Source of the DNA: Verrucomicrobiota bacterium
GTDB lineage: Bacteria > Verrucomicrobiota > Verrucomicrobiia > Limisphaerales > UBA1096
NCBI GenBank assembly: GCA_014382705.1
Contig: JACNJE010000090.1
Coordinates: 1-64,000 of the forward strand
DNA length: 64,000 nt
Direction of reading: 5' to 3'
This document shows, in pieces, positions 52,480 to 62,078 of this stretch. The translations under genes and the position numbers were made by a program. Below the pieces are notes generated by a model, which saw only the letters and a program-made list of their open reading frames with translations, was not told the DNA's origin and did not search any database. How positions within the stretch are numbered: the first letter of the stretch is position 1; every line of letters starts with the position of its first letter.

Positions 52480-55400
52480 CTACGGCTGGGCCAAGCGGTG
52501 GAGTTCGTTGGCGACCTGGCCGATCACTTCGGGCCAAGCGCCGGCGGTTTGCTGCCGGAACAGTCTTGTGTTCGGGTACCACGGCGTGTCGCCGCGACCG
52601 AGCAGCCAGCGCCAGTCGGCGGCGAACGGCAGCAGCACCCACGTCGGTTTGCCCAGCGCGCCGGCCAAGTGCGCCATGGCGGTGTCCACCGTCACGACCA
52701 AATCCATCGACCCGATCAACCTCGCGGTCGAGGCGAAGTCGCTGATGTGCGGCGAAAGGTCGGTGACGCAGTCGGTGGCATCGATGATTCGGCGGGCCTC
52801 GTCGCTGGGCTCCAGTTGCAGGTTGAACCAAGCGAAATCGCCGCACGCGCCGAGCAACTCAGCAAGCAGCCCGGCCGGCAGCGAGCGGTTGTCGGCCCAC
52901 GAGCGGCTGCGGCCGGCCCAGACCACGCCGATTTTTAGCGTGCCGACATCGGGCGCGACTCCCGCCGGTTCTGCGAAAAGGTAGCGGCCGTTTTCGCCGT
53001 TGGGCACAGTCTCCGGCGTGGTGCCAAACGCCAGCGGCGCGCTCAGCATCGGCAGCGCGAAGTCGGCACTTGGCACCGGTTCGCCCGGTTCGAAAACCTG
53101 CGACACGCCGGGGAGCGTTTGCAGGAGGGCGCTCAATCCCGGCTGGCACTCAATCACGACGCTCGCACCGGCGTTGGCTAAGTGAGGTGCGTAGCGGCAA
53201 AACTGCAGCGTGTCGCCAAATCCCTGCTCGGCGAACAGCAGCAGCGTTTTGCCGGCAAGTGGCTCGCCGTTCCAGCGGGGGATGCCGGGGTGCCTGGGCG
53301 CGAAGAGCGAATTGTCGGTCTGCCAACGCGCCTCGTAATGTTTCCAACCGTCGTTCCAGCGGCCGGCGGCCAACTCGGCGATCGCGAGGTTGAATGGCCC
53401 GTCCGGGTTGCGCGGCTCGGCGGCAATGAAATCGTTGAAAGCGGCGATGGCTTCCTCCACGCAGTTTTGCGCCTGCAACGCGACACCGAGGTTGAGCAGC
53501 GTATCGGGATGCCCGGGATGATGCCGGAGCACCGAGCGGCAGGTGGCTTCGGCGGCGGCGGGGTCGTCGCGCTCGAGTTGCAGCTTGGCCATGTTGACGC
53601 CGGCCATCGGCTGCCCCGGCTGCCCCTGCAGGATGTGCCAGAAACATTCCTCGGCGAGCGCGGATTCCCCAAGGTCGCGGAGCGTGAGGCCGAGGTTGAC
53701 CATGGCGTCGGTGTAGTCGCCGTCGAGATCGACGGCCCGCTTGTAGGCTTGGGCGGCGGTGAGGTAGTCGCCCCCGTCCTGCGCGACTTGGCCAAGGTTG
53801 AACTGCGCTGCGGCGAGGGCGGGGTTAAGCCGGGTCGCCCGCCGGTAGTCGCGCCGGGCCTCGGCCGCGTGGCCAAGCGCGTAGTGGGCATTGCCGCGGT
53901 TGAAATGAAAGTCGGCGCAGCCGGACTGCAACCCGATGGCACGGTCGTACGGGCCAAGCGCCTGCTCCGCTTGGCCAAGGCCGGAGAGCAGCAGGCCAAG
54001 CTCGTGGTGGTTCTCGGCGTCGTCCGGCTGCAACTCGATGGCGCGCTCGAGGCTTGTCCGCGCCGGGTCAGCCTGACCGTTTTCGCGGAGCACCCCGGCG
54101 AGCAACCGGAGGAGGGTCGTGTTTTCGGGGTCGGCCTCGGCGGCGAGTTGGTACTGCTCGATCGCTTGGCCAAGCCGGCCCTGCTGCTGGCAGTCGATCG
54201 CCTTGGCCAAGAGGCGGGAGGCGGCCGGGGAGGGCTGTTGCCGCAGCGCGGCAGCCACGTCGGCGATGACGCTGTCCCAGTCTCCGGGCCGGGGTTGGCG
54301 GAAAATGCGCATCGTCGGATACCACGGGCTGTCGCTGCGGTTCTCCAGCCAGCGCCATTCACCGGCATACGGCAGCAGCAGCCAGACTGACCGGCCCAGC
54401 GCGCCGGCCAAATGCGCCACGGCGGTGTCGATGGTGATGACAAGATCGAGTTGTCGCAGCAACAACGCAGTGGCCGCGAAATCGGTCATCCGGGAGTCCA
54501 AATTGGTGACATCGCCAAGCTGCGCCGAGTCGGCGGGATTAGGTTTTTTTTGGAGGCTGTAAAATTGGGCGGTGTTTGATCTGGTCAGCTTGGCCAGCGC
54601 AACGATTGGCACTTCGCGCGACTCGGGCCGGTTCGCCCGCCGTGAGCCGCGCCAGACGATCCCGACCGCCAGTTTATCCTGTTGGCGGCCCGGCAACGGA
54701 ATGCCCGGGCCGGCCTTGAGCGGATTCATGAACTCGTTGCCGGGAATGGAACCGGCGTCACAGCCGAACACGCGCGGGAGACTGAGCAGCGGACATTGCA
54801 GGTCGTGGGCCGGGGGGTGTTCACCGCGGGGGATGACCTTGTCGATCCCGTCGATGCACCGCATCAGCGGGGCCAGCTCGGGCTGGCACTCGAACAGGAT
54901 GCGCCCGCCCCGTTGTTCGATCATCGGGAGGAACCGCGCAAACTGGATCGTGTCGCCGAAGCCCTGCTCCGCCCAGACGAGGAGGGTTTGCCCATCGAGC
55001 GACCCGCCGTTCCAACAGGGCTTGTCGAGGCGCGACTGGAGACTGTTGTAATGGGGCATCAGCAGCCGGTTCTCGTAGGCGGCCCAGCCGTTGGCGAAGT
55101 CGCCGGTTCGCAACAGCGCCAGTGACAGGTTGAACGCGATGCCGGGGGAGTCCGGGGCGAGTTGCCGCGCCTGTTCGTGCCGCTTCAGCGCCTCTGCCGG
55201 CTGGCCCAGCGCCATCAAGATGTTTCCGAGATTGGAAAACGATTCCGCGTGGTCCGGGAACTGGCTGACGAGTTTCTCAAAGACCAGTCGGGCTTTCTCG
55301 AATCGACCGTCACGCTTGAGTTGCAGTCCCTCCTCCGACAGAACGGGCAGCGTTTTGTCCGTGGACTCAAGGCGCAGTGCGAACCGCACCGTGTCAATGA

Positions 55401-56982
55401 CACTCCGCCAGTCGCCGGGCGTGGGTTGGCGGAAAATGCGCATGGTGGGATACCACGGGCTGTCGTCCCGGCCGTGGAGCCAGCGCCATTCGCCGGCGAA
55501 CGGCAGCAGCAGCCAGACCGGTTTGCCGAGCGCCCCCGCCAGGTGCGCCGTGGCGGTGTCAACCGTGATGACGAGATCGAGCTGCTCCATGATCGACGCC
55601 GTGGCCGCCAGGTCGGTGCAATGCGCCGCGGCATCGGTGGCGCTGGCCGCTTGGCCAAGCGTTGCCGCAGCCTCGTCACCGGGATTCAGCTGGAGGCTGA
55701 CAAAATGGGCGCGGTCGGACTCGAGCAATGTCTGGCAGTCGGTCCACTGCATCGAGCGGAAGGCGTCATTTCGGTGCCGGGGATTGCCGGCCCAAGCCAG
55801 GCCGATCTTCAATTTCTCCGCCGGCAAACCAAGCGGGAGTGGCCACTCCCCGGTTGGGCGCAGATAGGGCACTTGGCTGGGGATGGAATCGAGTGTGATT
55901 CCGAATACACGAGGCAAACCCAGCAGGGGAATCTGGATGTCGTATTCCGGAGGCGCGTCGTTTGGTGTCACCACCTTGGCCAAGCCGGGGATGCTTTCAA
56001 ACAAGCGACTCGTCTCGGGAGGGCACTCGAGGATGACAGAGCCCACGTGCCCGGCAACCGACGGGAGGCAGCGGACAAACTGGATGGAATCCCCCAGCCC
56101 CTGCTCGCAGTGGATGAGCAAGGTTTGGCCCGGGGCCGGCTTCCCGTCCCATTCCGGTTTGTCCTGATGTCGCCGCCAGCTTTGCTGTGAGGAGCGCCAG
56201 CGCCATTCGTAGTTTTCCCAGCCGTCGGCGAAATCCCCCTCCAGCAGTTGAAGCATGCCAAGCCCGTAATGGGCGTCCGGCAGCTCGGCATCCAGATCGA
56301 TCGCCCGGTGGAACCGTTCATGGGCTTCATCGAGTCGCCGGGCATCGACGAGTGCCCCGGCGAGGTTAGCAAGATAAACCGCATTGCCGGGGGTGGCATC
56401 GACCGCTTTGTGGAAACAATCGATTGCCTTGTCAATCTGCTGGGTGGCCTTGTAAACAGCGCCAAGCGTGTTGTGGGTTTCCGGTTCGTCAGGCTCGAAC
56501 TGCTTGGCCTTGAGCGCAAACTGCAGTGCTTCAACATGGCGGTTTTGCCAAAGCAATAGGGAGGAGAGATTGCGATGGGCAGTGGCCAGGGCCGGTTCGT
56601 TGGCCACGGCTTGGCGGAAGGAGTGCTCCGCCTCATCAGGACGACCCATCTGGTGGAGAAGGGTGCCGAGGTTAAGATGCGCCACGGCCAAGGCGGGATC
56701 GGCGGCGATGGCGCGGCGGTAGCATTCTTCCGCTTGGCCAAGCGCATTCGCCTGCTTGTGAAGCAGGCCAAGGTTGACATGAGCCCGGGCGTGGCACGGA
56801 TCAAGCTGCATAGCCCGCTCGTAATGCCTCTGTGCAGAGTGGGGATCGCCGGATTCTTCCTCAAACAGGCCAAGCGCAAAGTGCACATCCGGAGCGTCCG
56901 GGTTCTGCAAACAGGTCTGTTTTAGGCATGTTTCAGCCTCATCCAAACGGCCGTTCTGGATGAGATCAACGGCACGGAGCAC
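52480..56982 (-). CDS. Giant three-module TPR/GT9-like glycosyltransferase
   Basis: This protein is about 1500 residues long. Three modules repeat, each with tetratricopeptide repeats followed by a heptosyltransferase (GT9)-like domain marked by EQGFGDTLQF or EQGLGDSIQF and DLVITVDTATAHLAGALG, then WLLLPFAGEWRWL. The start is uncertain: I chose GTG 56982, before the first TPR. The track extends to TTG 57129 and adds FLACFLLYLRLLANA, which would overlap the divergent GT gene. TPR-linked transferases often build polysaccharide or glycosylate proteins. It heads the glycosyltransferase locus. Confidence 0.82.
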   Translation of the reverse strand: MLRAVDLIQNGRLDEAETCLKQTCLQNPDAPDVHFALGLFEEESGDPHSAQRHYERAMQLDPCHARAHVNLGLLHKQANALGQAEECYRRAIAADPALAVAHLNLGTLLHQMGRPDEAEHSFRQAVANEPALATAHRNLSSLLLWQNRHVEALQFALKAKQFEPDEPETHNTLGAVYKATQQIDKAIDCFHKAVDATPGNAVYLANLAGALVDARRLDEAHERFHRAIDLDAELPDAHYGLGMLQLLEGDFADGWENYEWRWRSSQQSWRRHQDKPEWDGKPAPGQTLLIHCEQGLGDSIQFVRCLPSVAGHVGSVILECPPETSRLFESIPGLAKVVTPNDAPPEYDIQIPLLGLPRVFGITLDSIPSQVPYLRPTGEWPLPLGLPAEKLKIGLAWAGNPRHRNDAFRSMQWTDCQTLLESDRAHFVSLQLNPGDEAAATLGQAASATDAAAHCTDLAATASIMEQLDLVITVDTATAHLAGALGKPVWLLLPFAGEWRWLHGRDDSPWYPTMRIFRQPTPGDWRSVIDTVRFALRLESTDKTLPVLSEEGLQLKRDGRFEKARLVFEKLVSQFPDHAESFSNLGNILMALGQPAEALKRHEQARQLAPDSPGIAFNLSLALLRTGDFANGWAAYENRLLMPHYNSLQSRLDKPCWNGGSLDGQTLLVWAEQGFGDTIQFARFLPMIEQRGGRILFECQPELAPLMRCIDGIDKVIPRGEHPPAHDLQCPLLSLPRVFGCDAGSIPGNEFMNPLKAGPGIPLPGRQQDKLAVGIVWRGSRRANRPESREVPIVALAKLTRSNTAQFYSLQKKPNPADSAQLGDVTNLDSRMTDFAATALLLRQLDLVITIDTAVAHLAGALGRSVWLLLPYAGEWRWLENRSDSPWYPTMRIFRQPRPGDWDSVIADVAAALRQQPSPAASRLLAKAIDCQQQGRLGQAIEQYQLAAEADPENTTLLRLLAGVLRENGQADPARTSLERAIELQPDDAENHHELGLLLSGLGQAEQALGPYDRAIGLQSGCADFHFNRGNAHYALGHAAEARRDYRRATRLNPALAAAQFNLGQVAQDGGDYLTAAQAYKRAVDLDGDYTDAMVNLGLTLRDLGESALAEECFWHILQGQPGQPMAGVNMAKLQLERDDPAAAEATCRSVLRHHPGHPDTLLNLGVALQAQNCVEEAIAAFNDFIAAEPRNPDGPFNLAIAELAAGRWNDGWKHYEARWQTDNSLFAPRHPGIPRWNGEPLAGKTLLLFAEQGFGDTLQFCRYAPHLANAGASVVIECQPGLSALLQTLPGVSQVFEPGEPVPSADFALPMLSAPLAFGTTPETVPNGENGRYLFAEPAGVAPDVGTLKIGVVWAGRSRSWADNRSLPAGLLAELLGACGDFAWFNLQLEPSDEARRIIDATDCVTDLSPHISDFASTARLIGSMDLVVTVDTAMAHLAGALGKPTWVLLPFAADWRWLLGRGDTPWYPNTRLFRQQTAGAWPEVIGQVANELHRLAQP

Positions 56983-57105
56983 GGAGTCTGCTACGGGATC
57001 GGGTGATTCGGCAGACTTCAGGTCGGACCTGGTTGGACAAATCGCGTTCGCCAAGAGCCGCAGATAAAGCAAAAAACAAGCCAAAAACGATTTAGTTTGG
57101 ACAAG

Positions 57106-58329
57106 TTGAACGGATACGGAAACAGTCAAAAGAACAGGGAGAATTGGCTCGGCCTAAACTGGCAGCTCGGGCTGTCGACGGGCTGGGGAATCCTGGGGTT
57201 GAACGTTGCTTCAGCCATGGAAACGGACCGTCGATTCAGGCCGGTTCCGTTCGCGGAGTTTGGCACAATTCAACCCGGTATAAACGGCTCCGCCCGGTTC
57301 ATCGCCCAACTGAATCAGCGGAGTGAGCAGACGCGCCAACACGTCGGAGCCAGGACGTCCGGCGTGTCACCGTGCGGGTTTCCCGTGGTTCACTCGTTGG
57401 GCAACAATATTCATTTTGAAGGAATACCAAAGCTGAGGGATTTCAACTTCGACGGCTCGATGAACTTTGGCATTTGTGTTTTCGAGTTCGATTTGTCAAA
57501 CGAGATCACGCTTCAAAACGCAGCCAGATTCGAGGTGGTGTTCGCGGGATGTAAATGGAATCAAGCAGTGTTAAAAAAACACGGTGTGCCGAACACAGAC
57601 CTGTTCCTGCACGGGATCGACCCTTCTTTATTTTATCCGAGACCCAAAAAAGAACAGCATCGGTTTGTCGTTTTTTCAGGTGGCAAGCTCGAATACCGAA
57701 AAGGACAGGACATCGTCGTGGCGGCATTCAGGCAGTTTGCCAAGCGACATTCGGACGCCGTCTTGGCGACCGTATGGCAAAATCCATGGGGTGCCTCGGC
57801 AAACGGTTTGGGAACCACGGGATACGTTGATGAGGATATTGATGTTGATGAAAATGGTTGCCAGAAGATTGAGGAATGGGCTGTTCGGAACGGGATTTCG
57901 CCTTCGCAAATCGTCGACTTCGGGGAGATTCCAAACGCGTTGATGCCGGATATATACAATCAAGCTTCAGTCGCGGTATTTGCCAGTCGATGTGAGGGAG
58001 GAACCAACATGATGGCGATGGAAGCCATGGCCAGCGGTGTCCCCTGTATCCTTTCAGCCAACACGGGGCATCTGGATCTGATTGATGATGACAATTGCTA
58101 TCCGCTTCTCAAACAGACATCGCTGACGACTCAGGATCTCGAGGGAAGAGGGGAGTGGGGTGAAAGCGACGTCGATGAATTGGTGGAGGCGTTGGAAAGA
58201 GTTTACCACGATCACAACGACGCAAACATGCGAGGGGCGAACGGGGCCAGGTTCATGGGGGATTGGACATGGCAAAAAAGAACTCAGCCGTTAATTGAGC
58301 GGATACATCAGGCGACTCAGAACCGATGA
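57106..58329 (+). CDS. GT4-type glycosyltransferase, paralogue 1
   Basis: This protein is about 407 residues from TTG 57106 (NGYGNSQKNRENWLGLNWQL), chosen to match the start of its paralogue; TTG 57097 is an alternative. The donor-binding region is VVFSGGKLEYRKGQDIVVAA, then SRCEGGTNMMAMEAMASGVP with the conserved E-x7-E spacing of GT-B fold retaining enzymes. It overlaps its paralogue by 4 bp. Probable role: adding sugars to an extracellular glycan. No membrane segment is seen. Confidence 0.85.
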   Translation: MNGYGNSQKNRENWLGLNWQLGLSTGWGILGLNVASAMETDRRFRPVPFAEFGTIQPGINGSARFIAQLNQRSEQTRQHVGARTSGVSPCGFPVVHSLGNNIHFEGIPKLRDFNFDGSMNFGICVFEFDLSNEITLQNAARFEVVFAGCKWNQAVLKKHGVPNTDLFLHGIDPSLFYPRPKKEQHRFVVFSGGKLEYRKGQDIVVAAFRQFAKRHSDAVLATVWQNPWGASANGLGTTGYVDEDIDVDENGCQKIEEWAVRNGISPSQIVDFGEIPNALMPDIYNQASVAVFASRCEGGTNMMAMEAMASGVPCILSANTGHLDLIDDDNCYPLLKQTSLTTQDLEGRGEWGESDVDELVEALERVYHDHNDANMRGANGARFMGDWTWQKRTQPLIERIHQATQNR

Positions 58330-59519
58330 ACGGCGCGATCGAACGGGATGGCCCGGGTTGGCTGGGGCTAAACTGGCAACTCAGCCTCTCATCAGGTTGG
58401 GGGATTGCAGGTGTGAACATGGCCCGTGTCATCGATATGGATGGCCGGTTCAAGGCAGTCCCATTGCTCCCTTCAGCACAACTGGAGCATTCCAGTGGGG
58501 CGTTTGAACCGCTTGTGGCCAAGCTCCAGCGCAGGGAGCACGAGGTCGCGAAAGCGCTTGGCCAAGCGCAGAAAGGCCGCTTGGTTTGTGACTTTCCGGT
58601 GATCCATTCAGTTGGGAACGAGATCCACGGGGAGGATATGCCGTACCCCGGCATGCCGGAGCGTGTCGGTTCCCGAAATTTCGCGGTTGTATTCTTTGAG
58701 TTCAACTCTCCCAGTGGCTTTACAACGAACAACGCCAAGAAATTTGATGTCCTATTCGGAGGTTCGACCTGGAACTCGACTGTGTTGAAGCAACACGGCT
58801 TGGCCAACGTGGATACTTTTCTGCAGGGGGTTGATCTGGAAATGTTTCATCCACGCGCAAAAACTCCCCAGGAAAGATTTGTGGTTTTCTCGGGTGGAAA
58901 GCTGGAATTCAGAAAGGGGCAGGATATTGTTATTGCCGCATTCCGTGAATTTGTAAAAACACACCGTGATGCAGTGTTGGCAACGACTTGGCACAATCCA
59001 TGGCCAAAAGCGATGAATGGAATCGTTGAAGCTGGAATGGTGGAGGGTGTTCCCCAAAAGAATTCGGACGGAGAATGGGGGATCACCGAGTGGGCCGGTG
59101 ATAATGGTGTCCCGGCCGATAACTTTCACGACCACGGATTGGTGGCGAATCACCTGATGCCCGAAGTATTTGCACAAGCCGATGTTGCCCTTTTCCCGAA
59201 CCGTTGTGAAGGCGGCACCAATCTGGTTGCGATGGAGGCGATGGCCAGCGGTGTCCCCTGTATCCTGTCAGCGAACACCGGTCACATGGATCTGATCAAC
59301 GATGACAACTGCTACCCCTTGCTCAAGCAGTCGGAAGTGACGAGTTTTACGAACACGAACGATTGGGGCGAGTCGGACGTAGCCGAAGTCGTTGAGATTC
59401 TCGAGCGAATCTATACGGATCGCCAGGAAGCCAAGCGCCGGGGTAAGCAGGCGGCAATGTTTATGCGAGATTGGTCTTGGGAGAAACGAACAGCATATTT
59501 GTTGAACCGGATAATTTAA
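58326..59519 (+). CDS. GT4-type glycosyltransferase, paralogue 2
   Basis: This 397-residue protein starts ATG 58326 (NGAIERDGPGWLGLNWQLSL). It shares the order and wording of motifs with paralogue 1: VVFSGGKLEFRKGQDIVIAA, NRCEGGTNLVAMEAMASG and ANTGHMDLINDDNCYPLLKQ. Tandem duplication is clear. It overlaps paralogue 1 by 4 bp. Unlike the GT2 genes that follow, it contains two TTGGCCAA copies, so it may have been in the genome longer. Confidence 0.87.
   Translation: MNGAIERDGPGWLGLNWQLSLSSGWGIAGVNMARVIDMDGRFKAVPLLPSAQLEHSSGAFEPLVAKLQRREHEVAKALGQAQKGRLVCDFPVIHSVGNEIHGEDMPYPGMPERVGSRNFAVVFFEFNSPSGFTTNNAKKFDVLFGGSTWNSTVLKQHGLANVDTFLQGVDLEMFHPRAKTPQERFVVFSGGKLEFRKGQDIVIAAFREFVKTHRDAVLATTWHNPWPKAMNGIVEAGMVEGVPQKNSDGEWGITEWAGDNGVPADNFHDHGLVANHLMPEVFAQADVALFPNRCEGGTNLVAMEAMASGVPCILSANTGHMDLINDDNCYPLLKQSEVTSFTNTNDWGESDVAEVVEILERIYTDRQEAKRRGKQAAMFMRDWSWEKRTAYLLNRII
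58554..58569. repeat. Full 16-mer iterated palindrome inside GT4 paralogue 2
   Basis: GCGCTTGGCCAAGCGC is read as the residues ALGQAQ in the paralogue 2 frame. Paralogue 1 has different sequence here, so the motif was gained or lost after the duplication. Confidence 0.8.
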
Positions 59520-59614
59520 TTCCATGCCAGCCCCAAAAGATAGAGTTAATAACCGGTGAACATGAAAACGATGCATAACAGTTCGGTGTCGGTGAAGTTT
59601 GGCTTGATGGGTCA

Positions 59615-60748
59615 ATGAAGATAGCGGTTGCCATCCCGACCTTTAACCGGGTTGAGTATTTGAGAAAGGCGGTTCAGTCCGTGCTGGATCAGGTGCATGA
59701 CCATGGTGTGGAACTGTACACCGTGATCTCCAATATCGCCTCGACGGATGGGACAGGCGACTACCTTGATCAGCTAAACAAAGACCATGAAAATGTGATT
59801 GTCTATAATCAGCCGGAGGACAATCGAAAGTTTCCGAACCCGTACTTTTTGGCCAGTGTGATTCCCGACGATATCGACTGGGTATGGTTGATGGGGGACG
59901 ATGACTATCTGATGCAGAAGAACACGGTACAGGATGTGTCGCGGCTAATCCGGAACCATCAGCAGAATGAGTTGTGCCTGATTCACGCTTGCCAAGGTGG
60001 CAGATCGCGATCAACGAGACAGGTGAGGGTCGGGGAGATTTTTGATTTATGCAACGAGTTTGGATATCATGAGATGTTGGGGTGGTTTTCGAGCATCGTG
60101 CTTCGCAGAAGTGAATTTGTTGATTCGATGAATGAACTCAAGGAAACACATCACTATATGCGTTCAGACACGTTGGAAGGGAGATCAAACTATTCTGCAT
60201 TTGCCCATTCCGCAGCGATCTACAAACAATGTGTGGGCAAGAAGAGTTTGTTTGTCGACTGGCCGCTTGTGGATCCACAGGATCGAAAACAAACCGAAAA
60301 AACGGCCAAGCGGTGGGCTGTTGAGAACACCCCTGAACGCTACCTGTTTGTGGCGGATGACCTGCAAAGGCTAAAGGATCTGGGATTGATCAAAAATAAA
60401 TGTTCCAGGCTTTTTTTTAGGTATCTCACGGTCAATTTTTGGGATTTGTGGCTTAGTTATTTGATGTCACTGCTGATTGATAAAGAAAAAACAGAAGCAG
60501 AATTAACTTCAGAAAAGTTTTTGACCGAATGGAACATCAATCTTGATAGGATCATGAAAGTCACTGAACTGCTTGATGATCCAAATGATATCAAGCAACT
60601 GTCCTATATGCATTTGAACGTAAAATATATGGCAGGGTGTCTTTCTAACGGCAAGTTTTTCGACCGAGCCGCTTTGGATGCCATTTCCGAACAGATTCAG
60701 ACATTGATCGTACCCTCCTATAATTTTAGTTTTTTTGCATTCGAATGA
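59615..60748 (+). CDS. GT2-family glycosyltransferase, paralogue 1
   Basis: This 377-residue protein starts ATG 59615 (KIAVAIPTFNRVEYLRKAVQ). The GT-A fold is shown by VISNIASTDGTGDYL and the DxD-like WLMGDDDYLMQKN metal and sugar-nucleotide site. The C-terminal third is more AT-rich. No transmembrane helix is obvious. It has no palindrome copies. The downstream paralogue shares long identical DNA runs, showing recent duplication. It is part of the glycan locus with the GT4 pair. Confidence 0.85.
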   Translation: MKIAVAIPTFNRVEYLRKAVQSVLDQVHDHGVELYTVISNIASTDGTGDYLDQLNKDHENVIVYNQPEDNRKFPNPYFLASVIPDDIDWVWLMGDDDYLMQKNTVQDVSRLIRNHQQNELCLIHACQGGRSRSTRQVRVGEIFDLCNEFGYHEMLGWFSSIVLRRSEFVDSMNELKETHHYMRSDTLEGRSNYSAFAHSAAIYKQCVGKKSLFVDWPLVDPQDRKQTEKTAKRWAVENTPERYLFVADDLQRLKDLGLIKNKCSRLFFRYLTVNFWDLWLSYLMSLLIDKEKTEAELTSEKFLTEWNINLDRIMKVTELLDDPNDIKQLSYMHLNVKYMAGCLSNGKFFDRAALDAISEQIQTLIVPSYNFSFFAFE

Positions 60749-60755
60749 ATTATAA

Positions 60756-61964
60756 ATGAAGATAGCGATTGCCATCCCGACCTTTAACCGGGTTGAGTAT
60801 TTGAAGAACGCGGTTCAGTCAGTACTGGATCAATCACAAGAGGAAGACATAGATCTTTACATCGTGATCTCCAACATCGCCTCGACGGATGGGACGACTG
60901 CTTACCTCGAGCAACTGAACAAAGACCATGAAACGGTGATTATTTACAATCAACCGGAGGACAATCGTATTTATCCGAACCCGTACTTTTTGGCCAGTGT
61001 AATTCCCGAGGATATCGACTGGGTGTGGTTGATGGGGGATGATGATTATCTGACTCAAAAAAACTCAGTGCAGATTGTGTCCGAGCACATCAAGAAATAC
61101 CAGGGGAAAGACTTATGCTTTTTGCATGCTTGCCAGGGGCGCAGATCGCGTTCAACGGGACAGGTGAGAGTCGCGGAGATATTCGATTTGTGTAACGAGC
61201 TCGGATACCATGAGATGTTGGGATGGTTTTCGAGCATTGTGCTTCGCAGAAATGAGTTTGTCGCCTCGATGAATACCCTCAGGGAAACACATCACTATAT
61301 GCGTTCAGACACGTTGGAAGGGAGATCAAACTATTCTGCATTTGCCCATTCCGCAGCGATCTACAAGCAATGTGTGGGCAAGATGAGTTTGTTTGTCGAC
61401 TTACCGCTTGCGGAGTCGCAGGACCAGAAACCAACTGAAGAAACGGCCAAGCGGTGGGCTGTCGAGAACACCTCAGAGCGCTATCTGTTTGTGGCGGATG
61501 ATCTGCAAAGGCTAAGGGAAATGGGATTGATTAAGCATAATTATTCCCGTGCATTCTTTAAGTATCTTAATTGGAATTTCTGGGATATTTGGCTGCTTCA
61601 TTTGACATCAGAGCTCATTAACAAGAAAAAGGCAGAACAAAAATTCGGGTTTCATTTTTCGATGAATCCGTTTGATGAAGATAAGACTTCAGCAACATAT
61701 GACTCAGAAAAGTTTTTGACAGACTGGAACAAAAAACTTGATAGGATTATGAAGGTAGCTGATTTCATGGAAAATAAAACAGACAGCAAGAATTTGTCTA
61801 TACTGTATGTATCTCTGAAATATGCCGTCAACAAACTCGTTCAAAGTAATTTTTCAGATGAGTTTGTCATGTCTATGCTTGCCGATCAGATCAAGATGCT
61901 CACGGTTCCATGCCACGATTTTGAGATTCTGAACCTCGACAAGGACACTTCTGGGAGCCTGTGA
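60756..61964 (+). CDS. GT2-family glycosyltransferase, paralogue 2
   Basis: This 402-residue protein starts ATG 60756 (KIAIAIPTFNRVEYLKNAVQ), 7 bp after paralogue 1. The motifs match paralogue 1 (NIASTDGTTAYLEQLNKDHE, WLMGDDDYLTQKN, HYMRSDTLEGRSNYSAFAHS). A 25-residue or so insert (INKKKAEQKFGFHFSMNPFD) separates the C-terminal parts. Base composition is clearly lower in GC than the rest of the window and no TTGGCCAA copy is present, which suggests acquisition. Confidence 0.85.
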   Translation: MKIAIAIPTFNRVEYLKNAVQSVLDQSQEEDIDLYIVISNIASTDGTTAYLEQLNKDHETVIIYNQPEDNRIYPNPYFLASVIPEDIDWVWLMGDDDYLTQKNSVQIVSEHIKKYQGKDLCFLHACQGRRSRSTGQVRVAEIFDLCNELGYHEMLGWFSSIVLRRNEFVASMNTLRETHHYMRSDTLEGRSNYSAFAHSAAIYKQCVGKMSLFVDLPLAESQDQKPTEETAKRWAVENTSERYLFVADDLQRLREMGLIKHNYSRAFFKYLNWNFWDIWLLHLTSELINKKKAEQKFGFHFSMNPFDEDKTSATYDSEKFLTDWNKKLDRIMKVADFMENKTDSKNLSILYVSLKYAVNKLVQSNFSDEFVMSMLADQIKMLTVPCHDFEILNLDKDTSGSL

Positions 61965-62078
61965 AGCACGGAATAAGGTCGCTGGTTCTTTCGTTGTTTG
62001 ATTTTTATCATTCCTTCCCCTTGGCCTTGCCATTTTGCCTGCTGCCGGTGAGCATCCGGCCCGGTTGGTACCGAGGTC

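Noticed and set aside
52313-52984. 223-residue plus-strand ORF after der
   Set aside because: It spans the structured repeat and runs antisense to the TPR glycosyltransferase; the composition is typical of a shadow.
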